From NCBI RefSeq assembly GCF_000196895.1, contig NC_014299.1, positions 299,535-363,534 of the forward strand: a DNA stretch of 64,000 nt, in the 5' to 3' direction. Position numbers and translations under genes: made by a program. The DNA comes from Halalkalicoccus jeotgali B3. Lineage in GTDB: Archaea; Halobacteriota; Halobacteria; Halobacteriales; Halalkalicoccaceae. Under the pieces are notes generated by a model that saw only the letters and a list, made by a program, of their open reading frames with translations, searched no databases and was not told where the DNA came from. This document shows, piece by piece, positions 53,579 to 62,543 of this stretch. Numbering within the stretch: position 1 is the stretch's first letter; every line of letters begins with the position of its first letter.

Positions 53579-54403
53579 ATGTCCGAAGATTTACTGCAAC
53601 GGCAACAGAAATTCGGACTGTCTATGGTTCAGATTACAGCAACTGTACCAGCAGTGTACGAGGACGAGCCGTTCGACGAAGGTGTGCGCCACGCCGCGGA
53701 AGCGGGGGTAGACGCTATCGAGTTCTTTGAGTGGGACCGCGACGAGCTCGATCAGCTGAAAGATATCGCGCAGACCCACCAGGTCGATATCGCCGGGATC
53801 CTGCTCAAAAACGGGATGCCGTCCGAAGAGCCCGCGATGACCGACCCCGACCAGGTGGACGCGGCGATCGAGGACTTACGAGACACGATCGCCGCGGCGG
53901 CGAAACTCGACTGCGAGTCGATCATCGTCACCGTCGGTCCCGAACAGGAGGCGTACTCGAGGGAAGTACAACATAGGGCGATCGTCGACGTCCTCCGCTC
54001 CATCGCCGACGAAGCCGAGCGGAAGGACGTCACTCTCGGGGTGGAACCGCTCAACGCCAGCGTCGATCACCCCGGTTACTACCTAACCTCGTCCCGGGAG
54101 GCCTACGATATCGTCGAGGCCGTCGACAGTTCCAGCGTGTCGATTCTCTTCGACGTGTACCACATGCAGATCGCCGAAGGGAACGTGATCGACAGCATTT
54201 CCGAGTACGCAGACAGGATTGACCACTACCACGTCGCCGACGTTCCCGGTCGCCACGAGCCGGGCACCGGTGAACTCAACTACGAGAACGTCGTCCGGGC
54301 GATCGCGGACACAGGTTTCGACGGGTACATCGGCTGCGAGTTCTGGCCGACTGACGACCCCGACGCGACGCTCGAAGCGGCCGTCGAGTTGCTCCGGCAG
54401 TAA
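53579..54403 (+). CDS. xylose isomerase-like TIM-barrel epimerase/isomerase
   Basis: 274 residues. LGVEPLNASVDHPGYY, ILFDVYHMQIAEG, HYHVADVPGRHEPGTGELNY and YIGCEFWP carry the Glu, Asp, His and Glu metal ligands of the hydroxypyruvate isomerase/tagatose epimerase group. It probably isomerises or epimerises a ketose. Divergent from the importer operon. The closest functional class is not decided. Confidence 0.85.
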   Translation: MSEDLLQRQQKFGLSMVQITATVPAVYEDEPFDEGVRHAAEAGVDAIEFFEWDRDELDQLKDIAQTHQVDIAGILLKNGMPSEEPAMTDPDQVDAAIEDLRDTIAAAAKLDCESIIVTVGPEQEAYSREVQHRAIVDVLRSIADEAERKDVTLGVEPLNASVDHPGYYLTSSREAYDIVEAVDSSSVSILFDVYHMQIAEGNVIDSISEYADRIDHYHVADVPGRHEPGTGELNYENVVRAIADTGFDGYIGCEFWPTDDPDATLEAAVELLRQ

Positions 54404-54548
54404 CATTCCTCGCAGATCGAGCGACGATTTATTTTCGGCGACCGCGAAACTGGTCGCGCTGACCGACCGCAGTCGAAGGCGGCGAATTGAGAAGAGACCC
54501 GAAATTAGTACGGCTGTGTCATCCTGACGAACCGAGCGATCGTCCTTT

Positions 54549-54863
54549 TCATCCGGTGCATTCCTCCTCGAGCGTGGGGAGCGATTCTACCGACGTAGCG
54601 AGCGTCTGGCGGTTGATTTCGTACGACGGTCCGTTGCCGACGGTGTAGTTGAAATACACCAATCCGGTTGCACACAGCTCATCGATGTGATCGTAGAACG
54701 CCTCCAGATCGATGTCTGCCCGCTTGCAGATCTTCGACGGATTGGGGTTGTGGCCCGCTTCGGCGATGAGAACCGACAGGATCCGGGCCTTTGCCGGTTC
54801 TTCTAACGCATTGATGAGGGCTTCCGCCTCGGAAGAATCCGGAGACAGGGACCGCTCAGTCAT
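54549..54863 (-). CDS. ArsR-like winged-helix protein
   Basis: 104 residues from the ATG at 54863. ALEEPAKARILSVLIAEAG and SKICKRADIDLEAFYDHIDE form a helix-turn-helix, followed by TGLVYFNYTVGNGPSYEINR as the wing. It overlaps the end of the glycoside-hydrolase-like gene by 8 bases, so it is co-transcribed and may regulate the locus. Confidence 0.7.
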   Translation of the reverse strand: MTERSLSPDSSEAEALINALEEPAKARILSVLIAEAGHNPNPSKICKRADIDLEAFYDHIDELCATGLVYFNYTVGNGPSYEINRQTLATSVESLPTLEEECTG

Positions 54864-56214
54864 CGCTCCCACCTCCGTCGCTGGCTGCCGCTCTGTGCCA
54901 CTGCTCGGCCTGACTGTTCGCTTCCTCGATAGCGTCGGTGAGGGGTTCGTACTCGTTCTCGAACGGATCCAGGAACCCGGTTTCACTGGTCGTGATGTCG
55001 CCTCTCGGAGCCTCGTCCCACTGTTCCATGATGCCACAGACGTGCCATCCGAGCATGTACGGTTCTGCCATTATGTCGCGGACGTACTCCCTGTGCGCTT
55101 CGGCGACTTCTTCTTCGGTATCGAAGTGATACCCTTTGCAGCCGTGTTCCGTTTGCTCGGGGCGGATCGTGCTGAACGAACCGTCGCCGTTCATCACCGG
55201 GTTGCCGGTTACCTCGTACAGCTTCTCGACCATTTCTCGGTGCGCCTCAAACGGCTCATATTTCTGGATTACGTTGACGTCGACGTACTTCCCGAGAATC
55301 GGCATCAGCCATTCCGGAACGAAGTTCTGTTTGTCTCCCAGAATCAGGTGGTTCTCGTCGTGTTCTCGGATGTAGTCGTGGTGGAGCCCGTACCACTTTT
55401 CCGCGATATCTTTGTTCAGGTCGAGGCAGTCCTCGCGCGCCCGCTCCGGATCCTCGGGATCGAACCAGTCCGTCGTTTTCGCCAGTTCGTCCCAGGACTG
55501 GGCGTCCAGCCCGTACACTTCAGCAGCGTCCGCCGCGCTGTCGTACCGATCGCGCAGGATCTCTATCCAGCGCTGCTTCCCGGCGGCGTCGGGGTCCCGT
55601 TGTACCAGTGAGTGGACCCAGGGATAGATGAACACGTCTTCGTCGTACTCCTGCTGTTCGTCCTCGCGCAGTTGCCACCAGGTGAGATCCTCAAGGTAGT
55701 ACCCGAGGAGATTTTCCTCTGAGCGGTGCTCGCGACACATTTCCTCGACGCGGAAGGCGAGCTTGCGCTTGAATTCGTTGGAGAACGGGTCGGGGAACGG
55801 GCCGTACTCGAACTTCTGTTTGTACCACGCGACCGGGGCGTACCGCGTCGCCAGACTCGACATGGTCTTGACGTAGTAGATATCGTCCGTGTAGTAATCG
55901 TCGGGAATCTGGACGTGGACGTGCTTCCCGAAGCTATTGAATCCGAGATCTTTCGAGAGGTCGATGATGTTCTGAACCCACCGTTTGGCGGCGTCGCCGT
56001 ACGGGTTGAAACTGTCGAACGTCACCATGTCCTCACCGTACCGGTCTAGCGTCTCCTCCTGGTTGTACGGTGTTAGCCACGGGTGAAGTTCCAGGTGATT
56101 CACTCCCAGCGTAACGAACGATTCACCGTCCGGTCCGGTGAACCACCACACGTCGTCGATCTGCTCGACGCTCACGAATCCATTCGCCTCTGTATCGACG
56201 TTGCTCGACGCCAT
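54856..56214 (-). CDS. glycoside hydrolase-like TIM-barrel protein
   Basis: 452 residues without a signal peptide. The pattern VWWFTGPDGESFVTLGVNHL, DLGFNSFGKHVHVQIP, LLGYYLEDLTWWQL, YIREHDENHLILGDKQNF and WHVCGIMEQWDE resembles agarase-like and GH42-type clan-A enzymes, in which acidic residues after strands 4 and 7 are catalytic (candidate acid Glu/Asp in YYLED). It would cleave an imported saccharide in the cytoplasm. No exact GH family is claimed. It is followed by an overlapping HTH gene. Confidence 0.6.
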   Translation of the reverse strand: MASSNVDTEANGFVSVEQIDDVWWFTGPDGESFVTLGVNHLELHPWLTPYNQEETLDRYGEDMVTFDSFNPYGDAAKRWVQNIIDLSKDLGFNSFGKHVHVQIPDDYYTDDIYYVKTMSSLATRYAPVAWYKQKFEYGPFPDPFSNEFKRKLAFRVEEMCREHRSEENLLGYYLEDLTWWQLREDEQQEYDEDVFIYPWVHSLVQRDPDAAGKQRWIEILRDRYDSAADAAEVYGLDAQSWDELAKTTDWFDPEDPERAREDCLDLNKDIAEKWYGLHHDYIREHDENHLILGDKQNFVPEWLMPILGKYVDVNVIQKYEPFEAHREMVEKLYEVTGNPVMNGDGSFSTIRPEQTEHGCKGYHFDTEEEVAEAHREYVRDIMAEPYMLGWHVCGIMEQWDEAPRGDITTSETGFLDPFENEYEPLTDAIEEANSQAEQWHRAAASDGGGSDD

Positions 56215-56236
56215 AGTGTGTACTCACATAGCACAG

Positions 56237-56256
56237 CGCATAAACGTATCTATGCG
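56237..56256. promoter_or_regulatory. inverted repeat CGCATA-N8-TATGCG upstream of the hydrolase
   Basis: Perfect 6-base arms (56237-56242, 56251-56256) lie 22-42 bases upstream of the ATG at 56214, overlapping the expected promoter. A candidate operator for the glycoside-hydrolase/HTH pair. Confidence 0.4.
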
Positions 56257-56348
56257 TCGTCTGTTCGAGGGGTGGTAACCGTTGTTCGTCCATCCGTTTG
56301 GAGAAAAATTGACGCGAGGAGATAGGACAGGCGGTGCCCTGACTGGGC

Positions 56349-57197
56349 TTATCCCAGCGTGTCCCGTAAGTGTGCCAGACCGTCTCTCGCCAGTTCGTCC
56401 TGATCCGGCGCGAGGGGACGCCAAACGGACGCGGCCTTCGCGATGCTCTCGACGTCCGGAGTAAACGATTCGACGACAACTGCCCCGTCGAAGTTCACGT
56501 CGTCGAGAGCACGACCAATCTCCGACCACCGGATGTGGCCCGTCCCGGGGGTACCCCGGTCGTTGGCACAGGCGTGGACGTGTCCCATCCGACGGTCGGC
56601 GCTCCGGATCGCCGCCGGAACGTCCTTGTCCTCAATGTTCATGTGGAACGTGTCCAACAGGAGTTGACACGAGGGATGGTCGACACTATCCACCAGATGG
56701 ATGCCCTGTTCGGTGGTGTTGATCAGGCTAGTCTCAAACCGATTGAGCGGCTCCACGCACAGGGTAACGTCTCTCGTCTCGGCGTATTCTGACAGCGAGC
56801 GAAGCGTCTCTGCGAGCTCTCGTTCGGTCGTGTCTCGTTCTTCTGCGTCCATTTGCCAGAGTCGACCGGTCGAGGAGTAAATGGGTCCGACGAGGGTCCC
56901 CCCGCCGAGCGTCGCGGTCGCGTCGATCGCGTCCCTCAAGTACTGTTCACCGGTTTCCCGCTTGTCGGCCTCCGGATGAACGAGGTCGCGTTCGGGCGCC
57001 ATGACCGCGGCGGTGGTAACGTCGAGTCCAGCGGACCGGACGACCTCGGCCGCTCGGTCGTAGTCGAGGTCGTCGTGATCTTCGAGCGGGATTTCGATGA
57101 CGTCGTACCCCATTTCGACGGTCTTGTCAGTCAACCGTTCTAGCTTGTCGACGGTCAGGGACGATCCCCAGACCCAGGTGTTGATACCGAACTGCAT
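56349..57197 (-). CDS. sugar phosphate isomerase/epimerase, D-allulose 3-epimerase-like
   Basis: 282 residues. MQFGINTWVWGSSLTVDKLE is the opening of ketose 3-epimerases. Metal ligands lie in CVEPLNRFETSLINTTEQG (Glu), LLLDTFHMNIED (Asp), GHVHACANDRGTPGTGHI (His) and AVVVESF (Glu). It likely interconverts a ketose at C3. Its promoter faces the alcohol dehydrogenase gene across 105 bases. Confidence 0.85.
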   Translation of the reverse strand: MQFGINTWVWGSSLTVDKLERLTDKTVEMGYDVIEIPLEDHDDLDYDRAAEVVRSAGLDVTTAAVMAPERDLVHPEADKRETGEQYLRDAIDATATLGGGTLVGPIYSSTGRLWQMDAEERDTTERELAETLRSLSEYAETRDVTLCVEPLNRFETSLINTTEQGIHLVDSVDHPSCQLLLDTFHMNIEDKDVPAAIRSADRRMGHVHACANDRGTPGTGHIRWSEIGRALDDVNFDGAVVVESFTPDVESIAKAASVWRPLAPDQDELARDGLAHLRDTLG

Positions 57198-57302
57198 ATC
57201 CTAGAGCTACGATTTGTCTTTGAAATAGCTGTCTCTATCGTATCATTCGATCGATAGGGAAAGCGCTTATATCGGCTGAATCGAGAGTGTAGTAACGAAG
57301 CC

Positions 57303-58349
57303 ATGAGAGGGATTATCCTACCTGGCGATGGTGAGGCGTACGTAAAAGAATGGGACTGGGAAGAGCAGGCGGTCGGTCCGAACGAAGTGCGGATTCAGAT
57401 CGGTGCTGCTGCGCTCTGCCGCAGCGACATGAGCCTGTACTACGGCGATCCCCTGGTCGGCGGCGAGGATTCCGGCGAGGTGGTTCCAGGCCACGAACCG
57501 GCGGGGACGATCAACGAAATCGGAGAGAACGTCGACCACCTCGAAGTCGGCGACCGCGTCGCGATAGACTGTTTCGTCGGATGCGGGCACTGTGAGTACT
57601 GTTTGGACGGCGAAGATATGTTGTGTGACGACGTGGAGATCCTCGGGTTCGACAGACACGGCGGCGACGCGGAAGAGCTGATCACCCCCGCGTCGACGTG
57701 TCACAAGATGCCCGACGAGATGAGCATGGCCACGGGGTCGGTCTCGACGGACGCGATCGGCAACCTGTACAGCACGTGCAAGCAGATCGGTCTCAGCGCG
57801 TCGGATACCGTCGGCGTCGTCGGGCTCGGTCCGATGGGACTCAGCGGCGTCCTGAACGCGGACGCGTTCGGCTCCGATGTGGTGGTCTTCGAACTCGTCG
57901 ACGAGCGACGCGAGAAAGGGCTGGAACTCGGCGGCGACTACGCGATCGACCCCTCCGAAGAGGATCCCCAGAAGGAAGTCGACGCGATCACCGACGGCGA
58001 GGGCCTCGACAAGGTAATTGAATGTTCGGGCGCCGTTCCCGGCATCGAGATGGCACTCGACGTCGTCGGGCGACACGGGACCGTCGCACAGCTCGGCGAA
58101 ACGCACGACAGCGAGGTTCCCGTCCGGCCGAGCGACCACCTCATCCACAAGAAAGTTGACTACGTCGGCTCTTGGTACTTCGACAAGCACGAGTGGCCGG
58201 AGATCGCCGACTTCATCGTGAACAAGATCGGGAACGACCGCGCGGAGGAGATCATCTCCCACAAGTACCCCCTCGAGGAAGAGGAGGTCCAGGAAGGGTT
58301 CCGGAAGTTCGACAACCGCGAAACGCAGAAAGTACTGTTCACGCCGTAG
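57303..58349 (+). CDS. zinc-dependent alcohol/polyol dehydrogenase (MDR)
   Basis: 348 residues. Catalytic zinc ligands Cys39 (CRSD) and His64-Glu65 (GHEPAG), and the structural zinc lobe Cys94, Cys97, Cys100 and Cys108, are all present. VGVVGLGPMGLSGVLNA is the NAD(P)-binding site. It oxidises a sugar alcohol or sugar. It is followed after 3 bases by an epimerase gene, so the two work together. The TATA-like CTTATA at 57266-57271 lies about 30 bases upstream. Confidence 0.9.
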   Translation: MRGIILPGDGEAYVKEWDWEEQAVGPNEVRIQIGAAALCRSDMSLYYGDPLVGGEDSGEVVPGHEPAGTINEIGENVDHLEVGDRVAIDCFVGCGHCEYCLDGEDMLCDDVEILGFDRHGGDAEELITPASTCHKMPDEMSMATGSVSTDAIGNLYSTCKQIGLSASDTVGVVGLGPMGLSGVLNADAFGSDVVVFELVDERREKGLELGGDYAIDPSEEDPQKEVDAITDGEGLDKVIECSGAVPGIEMALDVVGRHGTVAQLGETHDSEVPVRPSDHLIHKKVDYVGSWYFDKHEWPEIADFIVNKIGNDRAEEIISHKYPLEEEEVQEGFRKFDNRETQKVLFTP

Positions 58350-58352
58350 ACA

Positions 58353-59201
58353 ATGGTCAAATACAGCTACAACGAGCTCGTCTACGCCGACGAGTCCTTC
58401 GAGGAAGGAATCGAACGCGTCGCGAAATACGGGTACGAGGGAATCGAACTCACCGGCGAAGATCCGGCGTCGGTCGATGCCGACGAACTGAAAGAACCGC
58501 TCGATCGATTCGATGTCGAGGTGTCGTCTCTCTGTGGGATCTACACGGAGGAGCGAGATCTCTCGTCACCAGATCCCAACACACGGGCGGCGGGGATCCG
58601 GTACCTGAAAGAGTGTATCGATCTCGCGGCCGCCGTCGACGCCGAGATCGTCGGCGTGGGTCCCAGTCCGGTCAACAAGATCTACCCGGACGCCGACCGC
58701 GAGGAGGAGTGGCAACTCGCCATCGACTCCATCCGAGAGTGTGCCGACTACGCCGCCAAGGAGGGTGTCGTGCTGGCAATCGAACCTTGGAACCGCTACG
58801 AGACGTACTTCATCAACCGGCTCGAACAGGCGGTCACCCTAGCGGAAGACGTCGATCGGGACAACGTAGGCATCCGCGCCGATCTCTTCCACATGAACAT
58901 CGAGGAAGAGTCTCCTGTTCGGGCGCTCCGTGAAGCGAGGGACCACCTCGTTCACGTTCATGGCGCTGGGACGACCCGAGCGGCGCCGGGACGCGGTCAC
59001 TACGACTGGGAGGAAGTCGCCGCGACGTTACAGGCGATCGGATACGACGGCTACATCACGTTCGAACTCCTGCCCGCCGCTGCAGACCCCTTCCGCGTTC
59101 TGGAGGGCGGCAAGGACGAGGCGGCGGCGTTCTACGATCAGTACACCGAGGAAGCGATCGAGGAAGTCCGGCGAGCGTGGGATGCCGCCGAAGCAGCCTA
59201 G
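58353..59201 (+). CDS. sugar phosphate isomerase/epimerase
   Basis: 282 residues of the xylose isomerase-like superfamily: YSYNELVYADESFEEGIERV at the start, then VLAIEPWNRYETYFINRLEQ (Glu), GIRADLFHMNIEEES (Asp), VHVHGAGTTRAAPGRGHYDW (His) and YITFELLP (Glu). It is the third such enzyme in the locus. It is translationally linked to the dehydrogenase (stop, 3 bases, ATG), suggesting successive steps. Confidence 0.85.
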   Translation: MVKYSYNELVYADESFEEGIERVAKYGYEGIELTGEDPASVDADELKEPLDRFDVEVSSLCGIYTEERDLSSPDPNTRAAGIRYLKECIDLAAAVDAEIVGVGPSPVNKIYPDADREEEWQLAIDSIRECADYAAKEGVVLAIEPWNRYETYFINRLEQAVTLAEDVDRDNVGIRADLFHMNIEEESPVRALREARDHLVHVHGAGTTRAAPGRGHYDWEEVAATLQAIGYDGYITFELLPAAADPFRVLEGGKDEAAAFYDQYTEEAIEEVRRAWDAAEAA

Positions 59202-59422
59202 TAAACCGTCTTTTCCCTACTTTTCGTCCAGCAGTTCTACCATGTTTCTCGCGGTCGGTTCCAGTCGAGGATTCGCTAGGCGTCACCAGAACACGGAAAC
59301 GCTCGCTCGGGCCGCGATGCTGGGCACACTGGCAGCCGATAGTGCGTCTGGATGCGACGAAACGAACAGTCGACGGCACTCGTTCGTGCGCTCACGCGAC
59401 GGAGCGCGTACTCGACGCTGCC

Positions 59423-60478
59423 CTATATCGAGTGAGAGGATTCGAGCAAGTCCTCGGGCAGTCCTTCCTGGTAGTGTTTCGGGTACTGTTCTTTGAAATT
59501 CCCTCGATAGACCGGCAGCGAACCGGACGCGATGAATGGCGGCGTCGATTCGCCGAGCAGCGCCTGTCCGACCATGTTCGCCTCGATGATCCCCTGCTGG
59601 TACGGAAACTGAGCGCCGGTCCCCTTGATCGGGCCGCCGAGGGCGATGTTCTCGACGGTTCGAGAGCTCAGCCCCGTCGTCGTGATGACGAACTCCGATC
59701 GGCCGACGTCCTCGACCGCTCTGGTGGCCTGGACGGCCGGCGGGTCCGACCAACTCACGAACATCCCGTTGAGGTTCGGATTGGTCACCACCATGTTCTG
59801 GGCGAGGTCGTAGACGTCGTCGGGATCGGTGAACCCCTCCTCCGCGGCGATCGTGACGTCGTCGGAGTTCCGCAAGACGTCTCGAACGCCGCTTTCGCGC
59901 TGGTCGGTCACGTAGAACGGCGCGTCGAACGTGATCATTCCGACGTCGCCCTTCCCGAGGAATTCGCGGAGAAACCTGCCCGCGACGATACCGACGCCCT
60001 CGTTGTCTGAGGACACGCAGCCGGCGTAATCGCGAGGATGCTCGAACCCGTCCGGAACGTTGTCCATAAACACCAGTTCGATTCCCGCATCGGCAACGGC
60101 GCGGTACGCATCCGCCGTCGCGGCCGTGTCGACCGGGATCGAGATCACGGCGTCGACCTCGTTGTCGGACAGCTTCTCGATGATCTCCGTTTGCTTGCTC
60201 GCGTTGAACTCCGCCCCGTAGACGCCGTCGACAGTCACGCCTAGTTCATCGAACCGCTCTTCGAGACCTCTCCGCTGTAGCTCTGTCCACGCCGTCTTCA
60301 GGTGATGGAAGACGATAGCGACCGAAAACGACTCGTTTCGAACGGCCTCGGCTTGGTCGTCGGTGAGGTCGACGGCCTCGGAGGCCAAGGGATCTGCACC
60401 GTTCGGCCCCTTCCCTGCGGGGTGGTTCACTTCAATGTCCTCTATGTCCATGCTATGTTCTTTTGCGGTTCGATCCAT
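59423..60478 (-). CDS. signal-less sugar-binding protein, possible cytoplasmic sensor
   Basis: 351 residues closely related to the importer lipoprotein at 52289-53464. Shared stretches include SVAIVFHHLKTAWTELQRRG, DAVISIPVDTAATADAYRAV, FMDNVPDGFEHPRDYAG and QGIIEANMVGQALLGESTPP. It begins MDRTAKEHSMDIEDIEV with no Tat motif, no hydrophobic stretch and no lipobox cysteine, so it should stay in the cytoplasm. No DNA-binding domain is fused. It is divergent from the IclR gene. It may bind the imported sugar and modulate a regulator, or be a paralog losing function. Met10 is an alternative start. Confidence 0.75.
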   Translation of the reverse strand: MDRTAKEHSMDIEDIEVNHPAGKGPNGADPLASEAVDLTDDQAEAVRNESFSVAIVFHHLKTAWTELQRRGLEERFDELGVTVDGVYGAEFNASKQTEIIEKLSDNEVDAVISIPVDTAATADAYRAVADAGIELVFMDNVPDGFEHPRDYAGCVSSDNEGVGIVAGRFLREFLGKGDVGMITFDAPFYVTDQRESGVRDVLRNSDDVTIAAEEGFTDPDDVYDLAQNMVVTNPNLNGMFVSWSDPPAVQATRAVEDVGRSEFVITTTGLSSRTVENIALGGPIKGTGAQFPYQQGIIEANMVGQALLGESTPPFIASGSLPVYRGNFKEQYPKHYQEGLPEDLLESSHSI

Positions 60479-60635
60479 AGGTGTTGTGGAGAGATTCGCG
60501 GCGATCGAAGGGTCGTCGGGTCCCCTATCAAACGCATCGACGGGGATCGAGCCTCTCGACGAAGCCGGAACCGGCGCGCGTAACCGCTAGGCACCCGCAA
60601 ACGCTAAGTATGCTGGTACTGGAAATCATGCAAAG

Positions 60636-61451
60636 ATGAGGGATGGCACTGATTCCGCAGCGACCGTCGACGCGGTGGAGCGAGCGTTCAGTGTCATCCG
60701 GGCGCTCAGAGAACTGGACGGTGCCGGCGTCACGGAGCTGTCGAAGCGCCTCGACATGTCGAAAAGCGGTGTTCACAAGCAGCTAACGACACTGGTCGAA
60801 GAGGGGTACGTTACGAAAGCGCGGGACGAGTACCGACTGAGCTTCAAGTTTATCGCCGACGGGGAATACGTCAAGAACAACAGTTCGTTCTATGATGTCG
60901 GCGCTCCCGAAACCGACGATCTGGCAAACGAATCCGGCGATTTCGCGCACCTCGTGGCGATGGAGCGCAAAGACGCGTACTGCGTCTACGTGGCCGAAGG
61001 TGACAACGCCGTGGCGACCGACGTTAACGTCGGCGACTGGATCTCGCTCCACAGTTCCGCCGCGGGCAAAGCGATCCTCTCGGAACTGCCCGACGAATAC
61101 AGAGAGCGCGTGATCAAGCAGGAACTACCCCCCAAGACGGAGTTTACGATAACCGACGAGACCGAACTGGCACAGGAACTCGACGAGATCCAAGCGAACG
61201 GGGTCGCGTTCGAGGACCAGGAAAATGTCCGGGGGATGCGCAGCGTCGGCGCTCCGATACTCTCCTCGGACGGCGACGTGCTCGGTGCCGTAGCCGTTTC
61301 CGGGCCGCTATCGCTACTGACCGACGACAGGTTCAGGAACGATCTGCCGGGACTTGTCCGGCAGACGAAGAACTTCATCGAGGTCAAGGTGTTGCTGGAG
61401 TCACGAGAGTCGATTGAAGAGGGGTCGCACGTCCCAAAAGACTTCTACTAA
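60636..61451 (+). CDS. IclR-family transcriptional regulator
   Basis: 271 residues. The N-terminal HTH (VERAFSVIRALRELDGAGVT, ELSKRLDMSKSGVHKQLTTL) is followed by the IclR effector domain (about 80-255, with DWISLHSSAAGKAILSELPD and FEDQENVRGMRSVGAPIL). IclR proteins bind small catabolites and control sugar and aromatic pathways, so this is the most likely regulator of the 50.4-60.5 kb sugar locus. Probably leaderless, with a TATA-like TAAGTATG about 25-30 bases upstream. Confidence 0.88.
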   Translation: MRDGTDSAATVDAVERAFSVIRALRELDGAGVTELSKRLDMSKSGVHKQLTTLVEEGYVTKARDEYRLSFKFIADGEYVKNNSSFYDVGAPETDDLANESGDFAHLVAMERKDAYCVYVAEGDNAVATDVNVGDWISLHSSAAGKAILSELPDEYRERVIKQELPPKTEFTITDETELAQELDEIQANGVAFEDQENVRGMRSVGAPILSSDGDVLGAVAVSGPLSLLTDDRFRNDLPGLVRQTKNFIEVKVLLESRESIEEGSHVPKDFY

Positions 61452-61542
61452 CCGCGGCGGCCCGATGGACCGCGAATAACGAACTAACGACTGCGATTGA
61501 GGTGCAACATTTATTACATAGCAATGCGGATGGTGGTATCGT

Positions 61543-61653
61543 ATGGCATTCGACTGCCGAGGCACAGTCAGGAGTACAGTCGACTCTAGCGACATCGATC
61601 GGCCGCTAACCGCGATCCAAGAGACCAGCGCCACACCGACAGGAGAGAACTGA
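61543..61653 (+). CDS. possible 36-residue leader peptide (doubtful)
   Basis: A short ATG frame (MAFDCRGTVRSTVDSSDIDR, then 16 more residues) ends two bases before the ATG of the hydrolase gene. The tight spacing suggests a leader or coupled microprotein. Size and composition do not exclude chance. Confidence 0.25.
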   Translation: MAFDCRGTVRSTVDSSDIDRPLTAIQETSATPTGEN

Positions 61654-61655
61654 TC

Positions 61656-62543
61656 ATGGCCGAACGACAGACTATCGTCGATCACGAAGGCGACAGAGTC
61701 ACCCACCGAAAAAAGCGCGTCAACGGCGTCCGCCTGCACTACTACACCGCCGGCTCCGGTGAACCGCTGCTGCTCTTGCACGGCGTGCCGAAGACCGCCT
61801 ACTATTGGAGGAAGCTGGTGCCGCTACTGACCGAGGACTACGAGGTCGTTGTCCCCGACCAGCGCGGCTTCGGCGACTCGGAGATGACCGACGGGGGCCA
61901 CGACATGGAGACGATGGGCGATGACGCCGCAAAACTCATGGAGGCGCTCGACCACGACGAGTACCACGTCGTCGGCGAAGATTGGGGCGCCACGGCCGGC
62001 CTGGCGCTAGCCGGGCAGTACCCTGACCGCGTGAAGACGCTCTCGTTCCTTGAGATGATCATGGACGGATTCGGTCTCCAGGAGTGGTCGTTCCTGACCG
62101 AGGAGAACGTGGGCAACCAGCGCTGGCTCTGGCACATCAACTTCTACGCCGTCCCCGACTTCCCAGAGATGCTGATTGGCGGCAACGAACGGGAGTACTT
62201 CGGGCACTTCTTCAAGGTCGAGTGTCACGACCCCGCCGCCGTCCCCGACCACGCCATCGAGGAGTACGTCCGCTCGTTCTCCCAACCCGGCGGACTGCAG
62301 AATATGCTCCAGGTGTACCGCAACCCCTTCAAGAACGCCGAGTACTTCGAGGGGATGACCGACGACCAATTAGAAATGCCGGTACTCGCCGTCGGGAGCA
62401 CCCACTTTATCGGTGAGGAGGTCGAGACCCAGATGGAGTACGTTGCCGAGGACGTTACCGGGGTAACCCTTGACTGGGGCCATCAGCTCGCAGAAGAGTG
62501 CCCGGAAGAACTGGTGGACGAACTGCGCGAGTTTATGGGGTGA
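61656..62543 (+). CDS. alpha/beta hydrolase, epoxide hydrolase/haloalkane dehalogenase-like
   Basis: 295 residues. HGVPKTAYYW forms the oxyanion hole, VVGEDWGA carries the nucleophile Asp109, and LDWGHQLAEECPEEL has the catalytic His276. An Asp nucleophile (not Ser) marks epoxide hydrolases and dehalogenases. Its relation to the sugar locus is unclear. Confidence 0.88.
   Translation: MAERQTIVDHEGDRVTHRKKRVNGVRLHYYTAGSGEPLLLLHGVPKTAYYWRKLVPLLTEDYEVVVPDQRGFGDSEMTDGGHDMETMGDDAAKLMEALDHDEYHVVGEDWGATAGLALAGQYPDRVKTLSFLEMIMDGFGLQEWSFLTEENVGNQRWLWHINFYAVPDFPEMLIGGNEREYFGHFFKVECHDPAAVPDHAIEEYVRSFSQPGGLQNMLQVYRNPFKNAEYFEGMTDDQLEMPVLAVGSTHFIGEEVETQMEYVAEDVTGVTLDWGHQLAEECPEELVDELREFMG

Noticed and set aside
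57318..58262. 314-codon minus-strand frame opposite the alcohol dehydrogenase
   Set aside because: Antisense shadow; the sense strand has complete zinc and NAD motifs.
58172..58933. 253-codon Arg-rich plus-strand frame
   Set aside because: Out-of-frame shadow of the dehydrogenase and epimerase genes, with extreme Arg content.
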